A stretch of 64,000 bases of DNA from contig JAHJTV010000049.1 of NCBI GenBank assembly GCA_018829445.1, positions 1-64,000 of the forward strand, read 5' to 3'. The translations under genes and the position numbers were made by a program. Every line of letters starts with the position of its first letter. Position 1 is the first letter of the stretch. Under the pieces are notes generated by a model. That model did not search any database and was not told where the DNA came from. It saw nothing but the letters and a program-made list of their open reading frames with translations. Origin of the DNA: a bacterium. Lineage in GTDB: Bacteria > SAR324 > XYD2-FULL-50-16. This document shows positions 11,653 to 20,059 of this stretch, piece after piece.

Positions 11653-12604
11653 CCATCTTACCATCGATTCAACTGAAAGTATGTTAAAATATTCATGTAC
11701 AAATTCACGACTGGTTAACTGGGTTCTTCGGCAAGTAAATGATCAACCCGGGTTGATTTTCCCCAAACGAAAAGGTTGGAGTTCAAGGCTAAAACTGTTG
11801 TATCCCGGTGATCAGAATCTGGTTTATTTTAATGTTTTGGTCTCTAACACAACAGAATTATTGGTTTTTATCCCGATAAACGACAAATCAAAGGCATCTC
11901 ACCTTAAGTGCATATCAAATCCCCAACAAATTAGTGAGCTTAAAAAACAGAGTTGCGAAACAGCAAAATCGGTACAGGTATTTTATATTGCCTGTGAAAA
12001 AAATGGAGCTTATGCCTCTGAATTACTACAAAGCCTGTTTCAGAATTTTAATTTGATGGTACTTGACTATGAAAAGATGTCATTTGTGCGGGGTAACTTT
12101 AAAAATCCCAGACTTGAATTCAGACTATCTGTTCAGGAACTGGATACGGACTTGATTCCGGATCTGTTGCCCGAAAATCAGCAGGTGATCAGTGATGGTA
12201 TTACCAACTCTCTTTTCTATCAAAATGTTTTGTTCCACATTAATCAGTATTGGTTGACCGGTTCATCGGCAGTTCATTTAAGAACAGCATTAAAAAACTC
12301 AATCCCCTACTGGAAACAATATCGAAAAAAAGATCAGCAGGTAATTATCCGACAGATAAAAGAAGATCTAAACAAGGTTTTTATCGAGTGCTATGATAGT
12401 GAATTTTCTTTCAAAGACAGCTCAGCCAACAGCTCCATTTCAGAAACAATGATTGTTTTCCCGGAGGTGCCAAGCGGGAGAAAGGAGCTCAATAATTGGT
12501 CCCGTAAGCAGGAATTGGCTTTGGGTTATTTCCGGGATGAGGGCAAACAGATCTCAATAGAGGGTCTTAATTTTGCTATGGATTCTGATTTAACGGGCAC
12601 ATAG
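11621..12604 (+). CDS. Protein of unknown function (downstream member of an overlapping pair)
   Basis: Up to 327 residues, soluble, family not recognised. The first possible start is TTG at 11621, which overlaps the preceding gene by 32 bp; an ATG at 11682 would give a 307-residue product with no overlap. Both have weak ribosome sites, so the start is undecided. It contains a long mid-region helix (TALKNSIPYWKQYRKKDQQ) and a proline/glycine-rich C-terminus. Its tight coupling to the upstream unknown gene suggests a two-component complex. No link to moaC downstream is evident, since a 224-bp gap follows. Confidence 0.6.
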   Translation: MQQILKTVHFDHLTIDSTESMLKYSCTNSRLVNWVLRQVNDQPGLIFPKRKGWSSRLKLLYPGDQNLVYFNVLVSNTTELLVFIPINDKSKASHLKCISNPQQISELKKQSCETAKSVQVFYIACEKNGAYASELLQSLFQNFNLMVLDYEKMSFVRGNFKNPRLEFRLSVQELDTDLIPDLLPENQQVISDGITNSLFYQNVLFHINQYWLTGSSAVHLRTALKNSIPYWKQYRKKDQQVIIRQIKEDLNKVFIECYDSEFSFKDSSANSSISETMIVFPEVPSGRKELNNWSRKQELALGYFRDEGKQISIEGLNFAMDSDLTGT

Positions 12605-12828
12605 AGAATCTCTTTTTAGTTCGCTGATTCAAATTTGTGGCAAGGCGAAAATTATGGTTGGTGTTTGAATAAAACGAAGCCATATTTGAAAATGGATCTG
12701 GTGCAACGAGTCGGCTGCTGAAAGTTCGACTTGTATTGGGTAAAGTCAGTATGTGCGCTCTTTTTAAAAAGTGCCTTAACCATCAAAAGTTAAAGCACAA
12801 TCATGATAAAACTTAGGGTTAAAGACAG

Positions 12829-13320
12829 ATGGAAGATAAACTAAGCCACTTTGATGAAAGTGGAAACGCAAAAATGGTGGATGTAAGCCAGAAAACAGTT
12901 ACTCCGCGAACGGCTATCGCCAGAAGTGTTCTCAAGATCTCACCACAATTAGTTGAAATTCTGAAAAAGGGAAGCCTGGAAAAAGGTGATGCCTTCACCG
13001 TAGCCAAAACCGCTGGAACTTTAGCTGCAAAGCTTACCGGTAATTTAATACCTATGTGTCATCCATTGCCTGTAGAGTATGTGGATATTAAACTGGAATT
13101 GATTGAGGAAATACTTGAAGTGCGGATACAATCCCAAGTGAGTACGACGGCAAAAACCGGTGTTGAGATGGAGGCTCTGGTTGCAGCTTCGATTGCCGGA
13201 TTGACTTTTTATGATATGTGTAAGGCTGTGGATAAAACCATACAGATCGTTCGAACAGGCCTGTATAAAAAAGAAGGTGGTAAGAGTGGCGAGTTTTTCA
13301 ATCCTGAAATGGAATGGTAG
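12829..13320 (+). CDS. Cyclic pyranopterin monophosphate synthase MoaC
   Basis: Molybdenum cofactor synthesis enzyme that converts 3',8-cyclo-7,8-dihydro-GTP (made by MoaA) into cPMP. The 163-residue protein has the standard motifs: LSHFDESGNAKMVDVS at the N-terminus, KLIPMCHPL-type loop NLIPMCHPLP at residues 72-81, and VEMEALVAASIAGLTFYDMCK with the conserved Asp and Lys. moaA is not adjacent. The 224-bp leader has several short palindromes but no molybdenum-cofactor riboswitch that I can identify. Confidence 0.96.
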   Translation: MEDKLSHFDESGNAKMVDVSQKTVTPRTAIARSVLKISPQLVEILKKGSLEKGDAFTVAKTAGTLAAKLTGNLIPMCHPLPVEYVDIKLELIEEILEVRIQSQVSTTAKTGVEMEALVAASIAGLTFYDMCKAVDKTIQIVRTGLYKKEGGKSGEFFNPEMEW

Positions 13321-13462
13321 ATCGCTGTCTATAGTCTGAGGGCTTGGATCTATCCAGGTTGGGAATTGTCAAGAGGGTAGAGAGTGTTTCTCCAAGTGGG
13401 TTCAAAATGTTTCCGGCAAGATCACGGCCATCATTGTGCGTGTTGGGAATGTTAGAACCGAA

Positions 13463-14290
13463 TTAACTTTTCTGCACCAGTAGAAACACTTCATAAGCAA
13501 ATGACGTCACAGCCGTAACAAATCCGATAATTGCCCATAAAGCCGTTATCTTCCCCCTCAATCCGTTTATAAACCGATCGATCAGAAACAGCGCATAAAT
13601 CAGCCAGGTTGCCACCGGCAATCCCTGTCTTAATGAAATTTCCATCTGCCCATTGGTGGCAATAATCTTCATATTGATTCCCAGCAACAGCCCCACAGAC
13701 AAAAAGAGAAAACCAACAGTGATTACCTTGTAGTTCAATTTATCAAGGAAACCAAGACTTGGCACCTTAACATTTTGCAATAAAAGGGTTTTGCGTTTTA
13801 TTTTATTCTCCTGGTACAGATAAAACATAGAGGTCAGACATGCCACACCAAATAAAAGATACCCAAGCATCGCGCAGGACGCGTGGGAAATCAGCATAAA
13901 ATTGCCAAATACCGGGGATTTATCCAGAAACTGTCGAGCAATGATTGCCTGATCTGAAATGGTGATCGATAAGATCAGGAAAAAAATGGCTACCGGTGGG
14001 AATATTATCTTAAATATCTGATTGGGAAATTTTAGGTCCAATACTGCAAAAATTAAAACGGTGAAAAAGGATAGAAACAGAAAAAGTCCTGAGAGTGATT
14101 CAAAAAGGAATTCGCCACTAATGATATACCCTACTCCTATGGATACCAGCTGAACAGCCAGGCCGAGGAATAATAAACGTTCTCCCCAGGATGCCGCATA
14201 TCTGTCATTGGAGAAAAAAGCCAGGCTACAGGTTAGCCAACCTGTGCAATAGATTCCGAAGACGATCCAGAAAAGAATAGTAAAATTCAC
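13463..14290 (-). CDS. HemX/CcsA-like cytochrome c assembly membrane protein
   Basis: 275 residues with about eight transmembrane helices. The central HASCAMLGYLLFGVACLTSMFYL with a histidine, and the C-terminal pattern LDKLNY...VGFLFLSVGLLLGI...WLIYALFLIDRFINGLRGK...IIGF, match the HemX/CcsA (ResC-type) family. The tryptophan-rich periplasmic heme-binding motif (WGxxWxWDPKE) between the last helices is absent and replaced by a short TNGQMEISLRQG loop. That points to the HemX/YpjD branch rather than a heme lyase. It sits upstream of nothing related; pyrF is the other nearby minus-strand gene, 50 bp away. The function of HemX-type proteins is not well defined. Confidence 0.7.
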   Translation of the reverse strand: MNFTILFWIVFGIYCTGWLTCSLAFFSNDRYAASWGERLLFLGLAVQLVSIGVGYIISGEFLFESLSGLFLFLSFFTVLIFAVLDLKFPNQIFKIIFPPVAIFFLILSITISDQAIIARQFLDKSPVFGNFMLISHASCAMLGYLLFGVACLTSMFYLYQENKIKRKTLLLQNVKVPSLGFLDKLNYKVITVGFLFLSVGLLLGINMKIIATNGQMEISLRQGLPVATWLIYALFLIDRFINGLRGKITALWAIIGFVTAVTSFAYEVFLLVQKS

Positions 14291-14340
14291 AATCAGTTTT
14301 TTTTATTGAGTTGTATTATTTATACTTGATTTATCTGCAA

Positions 14341-15300
14341 TTACCAGTTTTTAGGCAGTTTACCAGCTTGTTTTAATGAGCGCAATAGGTCGTCACGCAT
14401 CAAATTGGCAGCCAGTAAGGAAGCTTGTTTCCATTTCCTGCCCGGATAATCTTCCTTAAACATCGGTTGCCGGTATGCGAAGATGATTCCTCTTGACGAA
14501 TTGACTATGGCACCGTACCCGTCATTTTGGAAAGCGGTAACCACCTGATCAGCCGTCCCGCCTTGCGCCCCGTATCCAGGCATCAGAAAAAACACATTTG
14601 GCATCAGCTCCCTTAATGTATTTACCTCTTCATCACAGGTAGCCCCCACAACCGCCCCAATTGATGAATACCGGTTTTCTCCGGGGTGTTCTTTGGCCAG
14701 GGATTGAACATCACCTGCGATGACTTCATAAAGTGGCAGGCCTCCTATTGTGGCAGTCTGGTATTGTTTGGCGGAAGGGTTGGATGTTCGGACTAAAATG
14801 AACAAACCTTTGTTGTTCAGGGTAGCTTGTTCAACAAAGGGCGTGATTGAGTCATTGCCAAGAAATGGATTAATGGTTAAAAAGTCGGCTTTTATGCTGT
14901 TGTCAACTCCTTCTATCAAGGGAGTATTGCCCAAATGTCCAACGGCATACAGGGAAGCGGAGCTTCCAATATCATTTCGTTTGGAATCGTCAATGACAAC
15001 GAACCCCATGCTTTTAGCCAGTATGACGGTTCGATTAAAAACTTCAATGCCCCACTGACCATATAATTCGTAACAGGCCATTTGTAGCTTTACGGCAGGG
15101 ATTATGGGGTTTAGAATCTCTAAAAGTTCTCTGTTAAACTGAAACAAAGCCTCAGCTGCCCCCTGCAACGTGTTTCCATGTTCTGCTATCGCTTGGTTTT
15201 TAATATGTTCCGGTATCCCCTCAATTAACGGGTCCAACCCAACAACGATCGGGCAGGATTTTTCATCAATTCTGGATATTAATTTGTCTACGATCAGCAT
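14341..15300 (-). CDS. Orotidine 5'-phosphate decarboxylase (type 2 PyrF)
   Basis: Converts OMP to UMP, the last step of de novo pyrimidine synthesis. At 319 residues it belongs to the long, type 2 (mycobacterial/myxobacterial) branch. Visible motifs are PIVVGLDP near the N-terminus, the catalytic VIDDSKRNDIGSSA (Lys and Asp residues) and MPGYGAQGG for phosphate binding. I chose the ATG at 15300 (MLIVDKL); an upstream ATG at 15309 would add three residues. The cytochrome-assembly-like gene follows at 50 bp and may be cotranscribed. Confidence 0.93.
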   Translation of the reverse strand: MLIVDKLISRIDEKSCPIVVGLDPLIEGIPEHIKNQAIAEHGNTLQGAAEALFQFNRELLEILNPIIPAVKLQMACYELYGQWGIEVFNRTVILAKSMGFVVIDDSKRNDIGSSASLYAVGHLGNTPLIEGVDNSIKADFLTINPFLGNDSITPFVEQATLNNKGLFILVRTSNPSAKQYQTATIGGLPLYEVIAGDVQSLAKEHPGENRYSSIGAVVGATCDEEVNTLRELMPNVFFLMPGYGAQGGTADQVVTAFQNDGYGAIVNSSRGIIFAYRQPMFKEDYPGRKWKQASLLAANLMRDDLLRSLKQAGKLPKNW

Positions 15301-15314
15301 TTTAAACAACTGGT

Positions 15315-15494
15315 ATGGATATGATGAGGAATCAATTGATCGAAAAATTCAATCTCCAGTTCAGAAGTTACATTGACCTGGCCATTCGATCAATAGAAGA
15401 GAATCAGGAATGGAGCTTATTTGCAGTTGAGTATGATAAAAAAGAAAGCAATTCAGCGATTAATATCAATGTGCAGAAAGCTTGTATCCACTAG
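15315..15494 (+). CDS. Possible small protein of 59 residues, divergent from pyrF
   Basis: An open frame from ATG 15315 to TAG 15492-15494 encodes a charged, helical peptide (start MDMMRNQLIEKFNLQF) with coding-like composition. It begins only 14 bp from the pyrF start, which leaves little room for a promoter, and no good ribosome site precedes it. It could be a real small gene, the remnant of one, or chance. Confidence 0.3.
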   Translation: MDMMRNQLIEKFNLQFRSYIDLAIRSIEENQEWSLFAVEYDKKESNSAININVQKACIH

Positions 15495-15537
15495 CGGATT
15501 GGCCGATGGATAACAAGCTGATTGTTTTGGAGAGGGA

Positions 15538-16245
15538 TTATTTTTTTTCTCTAAAACTGTAAACGAATGAATTAATCTTTTCTGTCACCATCTGTTGAAT
15601 ATCGTCTAAATGAGACATGTCAGATTTTATTTTTTTCCGTTTTTCACTTATAAAATTGACCAGATTTTCCTCCAATTCACGGAACTTCTTTTCCAGGCCC
15701 GAGGCTTTATCGGTCAGGGTGGCTTTAAAAGCATCCTTGCTCGTAGGAGCAATATCGGCAGAATTAGCAAGTGCCTTTACCTGCCGCTCAAGTTGATTCA
15801 CACGCTCCTCAAGCTTGGCGATGGGATCACGTGAAGATTTAATTCTACTTTTGAGTTTTCCCGTCACGGTTTTGGCAATTTTACCTGATTCTTCAGAGAC
15901 CGAATCCAACGATTTGTAAAAACTGGCTTTGTAGTGCCTCAATTTGTTTTTGGAGTAGTCTGAGAATTCCTCGTAAAGTTTTTGATTGTTTGCGTTAGGA
16001 TTTTGTTTGAAAAACTCAAAGACTTTCCCTCGTAACGAGGAGGTAGATTCCTTATCATTTGCTTTTTTTGAGGGAGTGGTTTTTTTCCTGGTTTTTAATT
16101 GAGAAAGAGAACCCTTAAATTTAGATTTATAGTTTCTCAAAGTGTTTTCCCTGACTTTGGGGAATTTTGCATATAGATCGGCATTGGAGATATTCGGGTT
16201 CTTCTTCAAAAACTTAGCAACTTGTTGAGAAATACTTTCCGCCAT
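15538..16245 (-). CDS. Protein with duplicated helical module and C-terminal coiled coil
   Basis: 235 residues, highly basic, family not recognised. Two repeats of about 45 residues are visible: residues ~5-46 (VAKFLKKNPNISNADLYAKF...TLRNYKSKFKGSL) and ~72-113 (VFEFFKQNPNANNQKLYEEF...KLRHYKASFYKSL). Each looks like a three-helix or helix-turn-helix unit with the shared pattern FxKxNPNxxNxxLYxxF...LRxYKxxF. Residues ~140-220 are heptad-like coiled coil (KLEERVNQLERQVKAL, LEKKFRELEENLVNF). A clear GGGAGG site precedes the ATG. The layout suggests a DNA- or RNA-binding or structural protein that oligomerises; this is inference. Confidence 0.7.
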   Translation of the reverse strand: MAESISQQVAKFLKKNPNISNADLYAKFPKVRENTLRNYKSKFKGSLSQLKTRKKTTPSKKANDKESTSSLRGKVFEFFKQNPNANNQKLYEEFSDYSKNKLRHYKASFYKSLDSVSEESGKIAKTVTGKLKSRIKSSRDPIAKLEERVNQLERQVKALANSADIAPTSKDAFKATLTDKASGLEKKFRELEENLVNFISEKRKKIKSDMSHLDDIQQMVTEKINSFVYSFREKK

Positions 16246-16769
16246 TTTATCCTCCCATATACGATTGGGTTAGGTTTTGTATCAAGTATGAGGAATTAAG
16301 GAACAGTTGACCATGAACGTGTCGAACTCAAAGCCATATGCACCATTGCCTGTCTGTTTATGCATGCATTTTTACCATGGGAAATATATAATAAATTCGA
16401 CTGATATATACTGTACCCGGCTAACTGTGTGGCAGCTATACGAACAATGTCTGCTTATCATAGCTTAAAAAAGATAACAACACATTTTTAAAAAAAACAG
16501 TTTGATCTGATTTAGATCTTCAGTTAATGGGTGTTCTCGATTGAAGAGAGAATATAAATTCCCTTTTTTGTGGCGGGACACTTGAAGAAAAAAAGATCGA
16601 TTTGTTATGTTTTTCCGGCCGGACTATTTTGAGGCTTTGATCAGTTAAGCTCGAACTTAAGATATTTAAACCTCAGGTTCGCCTGGATTTCTAATTGACC
16701 ATAAAGATGCATCATCTGTTGAATTGGAATTCGAGGTAAACGAAACAGGAAGGCTTATCTGTATGTAAT
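16246..16769. other. Intergenic region without recognised feature
   Basis: 524 bp between divergent genes. AT-rich, with scattered short palindromes (for example CCGGCCGG near 16616). It presumably holds promoters for both neighbours, but no clear consensus or RNA gene is seen. Confidence 0.5.
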
Positions 16770-17477
16770 ATGTATTTTGCACCGATGGAACTGGAATTAT
16801 TTGAAGCAAACAATGGAGAGTGCCCTTACCTGGATAACAGACAATGGCGCAGCTATACCTTTAGAGCCGGTTCACTTGAGAATAGTGTTTATGAGGCACT
16901 CATATCTTACGGATTTAGACGGAGTGGTTGTTTTTTCTATAAAAACAATTGCCCCGATTGTCTTGAATGTGTCTCAATTCGTTTAAAGGTAAATGATGTT
17001 ATATTATCCAAATCACAACGACGGGCCTGGAATAAAAATCAGGATATCAGTTTGACCTGGCATCCTGTAAAGTTTGATCAGGAAAGCTTTGAACTCTACA
17101 AAAAGTATTCCGTTGAGAAACATGGAGCAGTCACATCGGAAAAGAACTATAAGGATTTCCTGGTGCATTCGGCTGTTGACACAATTATGATGCGGTATTA
17201 TTTAGATCAGAGACTGATCGGTGTTGGCTGGGTGGATGTGTTGGTAAATTCTCTAAGCAGTGTATATTTTGCATATGACTTGGATTTTCATAAAAGACGA
17301 TTGGGAATCTTTTCTTTCTTAAAAGAACTAGAGCTGGCAAAACAATTAAAAAAGAAATTCCTCCATCTGGGTTTTTGGGTGAGGGATTGTAAAGCAATGA
17401 GCTATAAACAGCAGTTTAGACCGTACGAACTATTGATAGACGGTATTTGGGTAAACCACCCTAATGATATGAATTAG
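16770..17477 (+). CDS. Aspartate/glutamate leucyltransferase (Bpt)
   Basis: Leucyl-tRNA-protein transferase of the ATE1-like family that adds leucine to proteins with N-terminal Asp or Glu, marking them for ClpS/ClpAP degradation. The 235-residue protein shows the family layout: N-terminal CPYLDNRQWR, YKNNCPDCLECVSIRLKV (the CPxC cysteines), SKSQRRAWNKNQD, and the C-terminal acyltransferase fold with YFAYDLDFHKRRLGIFSFLKE and LGFWVRDCKAMSYKQQFRP. It is followed at 18 bp by aroC and is probably cotranscribed with it. Confidence 0.93.
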   Translation: MYFAPMELELFEANNGECPYLDNRQWRSYTFRAGSLENSVYEALISYGFRRSGCFFYKNNCPDCLECVSIRLKVNDVILSKSQRRAWNKNQDISLTWHPVKFDQESFELYKKYSVEKHGAVTSEKNYKDFLVHSAVDTIMMRYYLDQRLIGVGWVDVLVNSLSSVYFAYDLDFHKRRLGIFSFLKELELAKQLKKKFLHLGFWVRDCKAMSYKQQFRPYELLIDGIWVNHPNDMN

Positions 17478-17495
17478 TACTTTTTGGGATCTTAT

Positions 17496-18599
17496 ATGGG
17501 AAATGTCTTCGGGAGTTTATTTAGAATATCCACCTTCGGTGAAAGTCATGGAAAAGGTTTGGGGGTTATCATTGATGGTTGTCCGGCCGGTTTGAAAATC
17601 GAGGAAAAGATCATTCAGAAACAATTGGATCGACGAAAACCGGGTCAAAGCAAAATCACGACCAATCGCAGTGAATCCGATTCTGTTCAGATTCTATCCG
17701 GTGTCTTTGAAGGGAAAACAATTGGAACACCCATTTGCTTGATTATTTTTAATAAGGATGCCAGGTCTGAAGCATATGAAGAAATGAAAGATCTGTATCG
17801 CCCAGGACATGCAGATTATACGTATGATGCCAGATATCTTCACCGGGATTGGCGTGGTGGTGGCCGGGCCAGTGCCAGAGAAACTGCGGCCAGAGTCGCC
17901 GCTGGTGCAGTTGCCGGTCAATTGCTGAATGAGTTGATCGGATCTCAATCATTGGCTTGGGTGGAACAGGTACATAAGCTTAAGGCCGATATAGATTTGT
18001 CCCGGGTGACCTATGAACAGGTAGAATCCAATATAATTCGTTGTCCCGATGAGACAATGGCTAAGAAGATGATTGCTGCAATCTCAGAAGCTAAGAAAAA
18101 AGGAAACAGCCTTGGGGGAAAAATCAGGTTTAAGATTACCAACTGTCCGGCAGGACTCGGGTCTCCCGTTTTTGATAAACTGACGGCGGATCTGGCAAAA
18201 GCAATCATGTCAATTCCTGCAACCAGATCCGTCAGTTTTGGTCTTGGAGAAGAGGCGATTGAATTGACCGGTGAAGCGCATAATGATCTCTTCTATATTT
18301 CAGATAAGCAGACCATCGAAACAATCACCAATAATGCCGGTGGTATGCTTGGTGGAATCTCCAATGGACAGGATATCTATGGATCGGTGACATTTAAACC
18401 GACAGCAACGATTTTAATCAATCAGAAAACCGTTACCAGGGATAAACAGGAAACGGAATTTAAGGCAAAAGGAAGACATGACCCCTGTGTTTTGCCCCGG
18501 GCTGTCCCGATAGTGGAAGCGATGATCAATCTTGTTTTGGCGGACCATTTATTAAGGCTCGCAATCGCTTCAATGGAGAGGCTTAAGAGAATATTTTAA
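17496..18599 (+). CDS. Chorismate synthase AroC
   Basis: FMN-dependent conversion of 5-enolpyruvylshikimate 3-phosphate to chorismate. Family motifs: GNVFGSLFRISTFGESHG at the N-terminus, DGCPAGL, RRKPGQS-like DRRKPGQSKITT, RPGHADYTYDARYLHRDWRGGGRASARETAARVAAGA, and GRHDPCVLPRAVPIVEAM at the end. I chose the ATG at 17496 because it gives the standard MGN start; an in-frame TTG at 17484 would add four residues. 367 residues, normal length. It follows bpt closely. Confidence 0.97.
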   Translation: MGNVFGSLFRISTFGESHGKGLGVIIDGCPAGLKIEEKIIQKQLDRRKPGQSKITTNRSESDSVQILSGVFEGKTIGTPICLIIFNKDARSEAYEEMKDLYRPGHADYTYDARYLHRDWRGGGRASARETAARVAAGAVAGQLLNELIGSQSLAWVEQVHKLKADIDLSRVTYEQVESNIIRCPDETMAKKMIAAISEAKKKGNSLGGKIRFKITNCPAGLGSPVFDKLTADLAKAIMSIPATRSVSFGLGEEAIELTGEAHNDLFYISDKQTIETITNNAGGMLGGISNGQDIYGSVTFKPTATILINQKTVTRDKQETEFKAKGRHDPCVLPRAVPIVEAMINLVLADHLLRLAIASMERLKRIF

Positions 18600-18753
18600 T
18601 TTATTTAAAAAAAAGAGTATTTATCGGTTGAAAAATGTTTATTAGTCTGTAGAATATTACGGCTCAGAGAGGTGATTAATTTTGCCGGTTTCTGATACAA
18701 TCTGAAAAAGACTTCGAAACCCTTAATAAGATTTTATCTATTAGACGACTGCA

Positions 18754-19149
18754 ATGGAAGAAATTAAACAAAAATTGTTGGAGATGCAGAAAGCGATTTT
18801 AACTGATCTTGAAATCGGCAGGGATAAATCAATTACTGCAATCAGCGGCGATATTGGTGATGACATTGATCACGCCAATGAAGATAGGAATCGTGAATTG
18901 TATCAACTATTGTGTGAAAGAGATCAGGATAAATTGATGCAGATCTACCAAGCACTGGAAGCAATCGATAAGAATACTTACGGTGTTTGTGAAGACTGTG
19001 GTGAGAAAATAGGGAAAAAACGATTAATCGCCTTGCCTTTCACTAAATTGTGCATTGATTGCAAAAGCGAACAGGAGCGAACGAAAGGTATCAGCCGTAT
19101 TCCGGAAAAAACAGCTTCATTTACAGGATCAGATACTGGAGAGCTGTAG
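18754..19149 (+). CDS. DksA/TraR-family zinc-finger protein
   Basis: 131 residues. The N-terminal half is a helical hairpin (EEIKQKLLEMQKAIL ... LMQIYQALEAI) and the C-terminal half has the C4 zinc finger CEDC...CIDC of the family. The sequence GDDIDHANEDRNRELYQLL fits the coiled-coil tip region. DksA-type proteins bind in the RNA polymerase secondary channel and adjust rRNA and amino-acid gene transcription with ppGpp. It sits just before fliR, 38 bp upstream, so it may be cotranscribed with the flagellar export genes. Confidence 0.88.
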   Translation: MEEIKQKLLEMQKAILTDLEIGRDKSITAISGDIGDDIDHANEDRNRELYQLLCERDQDKLMQIYQALEAIDKNTYGVCEDCGEKIGKKRLIALPFTKLCIDCKSEQERTKGISRIPEKTASFTGSDTGEL

Positions 19150-19187
19150 TTGATAGCGATTTTTATCTGTCCATTTGATACAGATAC

Positions 19188-19976
19188 ATGACAAATATTC
19201 TAGCCTTTAATCCAGAATCATATTATTTTTTTTTCCTTATCATCATAAGAGTTTCGGGAATATTTCTTACAGCCCCTGTACTAAGTTCCGAAAATGTTCC
19301 AAGAATGCTGCGCATATATCTGGCTCTGCTCTGTGCGCTCATTCTTTTCAGTGTGCTTCCCCAGACAAATATAATTTTTAGCACTTTGAATACTGTCGAT
19401 TATTTCCTGTTGGCTCTTAAGGAACTCATGATCGGACTGCTGCTGGGGGTTATTCCCAGGATCATGTTTGCTGCCATTGATTTCGCAGGGACAATGACCG
19501 GTTTTCTCATGGGATTAAGTATTGCGAATGTTGTAGATCCCCAGACCGATGTTCAGGTATCGATTATTGCTTCATTAGAAGGACTACTTGCGACTCTCCT
19601 GTTTATCGTTATCGATGGACATCATATGTTTTTCGAAGTATTATCTTACAGTTATCAAGAAATCCCAATCGGGGGATTCTTATTCTCCGGGAACAAGATT
19701 GATTTTTTACTGCGGATTACGGCGGATCTTTTTATTATTGGACTAAAACTGGGGGCACCTTTGATCGTATCACTCCTATTAGCCAATATAATCATGGGAT
19801 TTATGGCTCGTAGTATTCCCCAGATGAACGTGTTTATTGTTGGATTCCCTTTTACTATTGGATTGGGATTGATTTTCCTGATCGTGGGAATGCCTCATTT
19901 GATTCGCGCAATGGAGCAGCTTTTTGGAAAGATGGGAGAGCAGATTATAAATCTCATTCAGATCATGGCGAAGTAA
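19188..19976 (+). CDS. Flagellar biosynthetic protein FliR
   Basis: 262-residue polytopic inner-membrane protein, part of the FliPQR core of the flagellar export gate. Six or so hydrophobic segments, with the family signatures FLTAPVLSSENVPRMLRIYLAL near the N-terminus and MGFMARSIPQMNVFIVGFP in the C-terminal half. First of three consecutive flagellar export genes (fliR-flhB-flhA). fliP and fliQ are not upstream, where a DksA-like gene is found instead. Confidence 0.95.
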   Translation: MTNILAFNPESYYFFFLIIIRVSGIFLTAPVLSSENVPRMLRIYLALLCALILFSVLPQTNIIFSTLNTVDYFLLALKELMIGLLLGVIPRIMFAAIDFAGTMTGFLMGLSIANVVDPQTDVQVSIIASLEGLLATLLFIVIDGHHMFFEVLSYSYQEIPIGGFLFSGNKIDFLLRITADLFIIGLKLGAPLIVSLLLANIIMGFMARSIPQMNVFIVGFPFTIGLGLIFLIVGMPHLIRAMEQLFGKMGEQIINLIQIMAK

Positions 19977-20059
19977 ATGGATTTTTAATACATCATCCTG
20001 TTTCTGGTTTTTCCCTGTAACACCCTTATTGTAGAAAAATAGTCATTTGACAGGTTACA

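Noticed and set aside
12605..12828. Molybdenum-cofactor riboswitch before moaC
   Set aside because: Only short palindromes are seen; the conserved core elements of that riboswitch could not be found.
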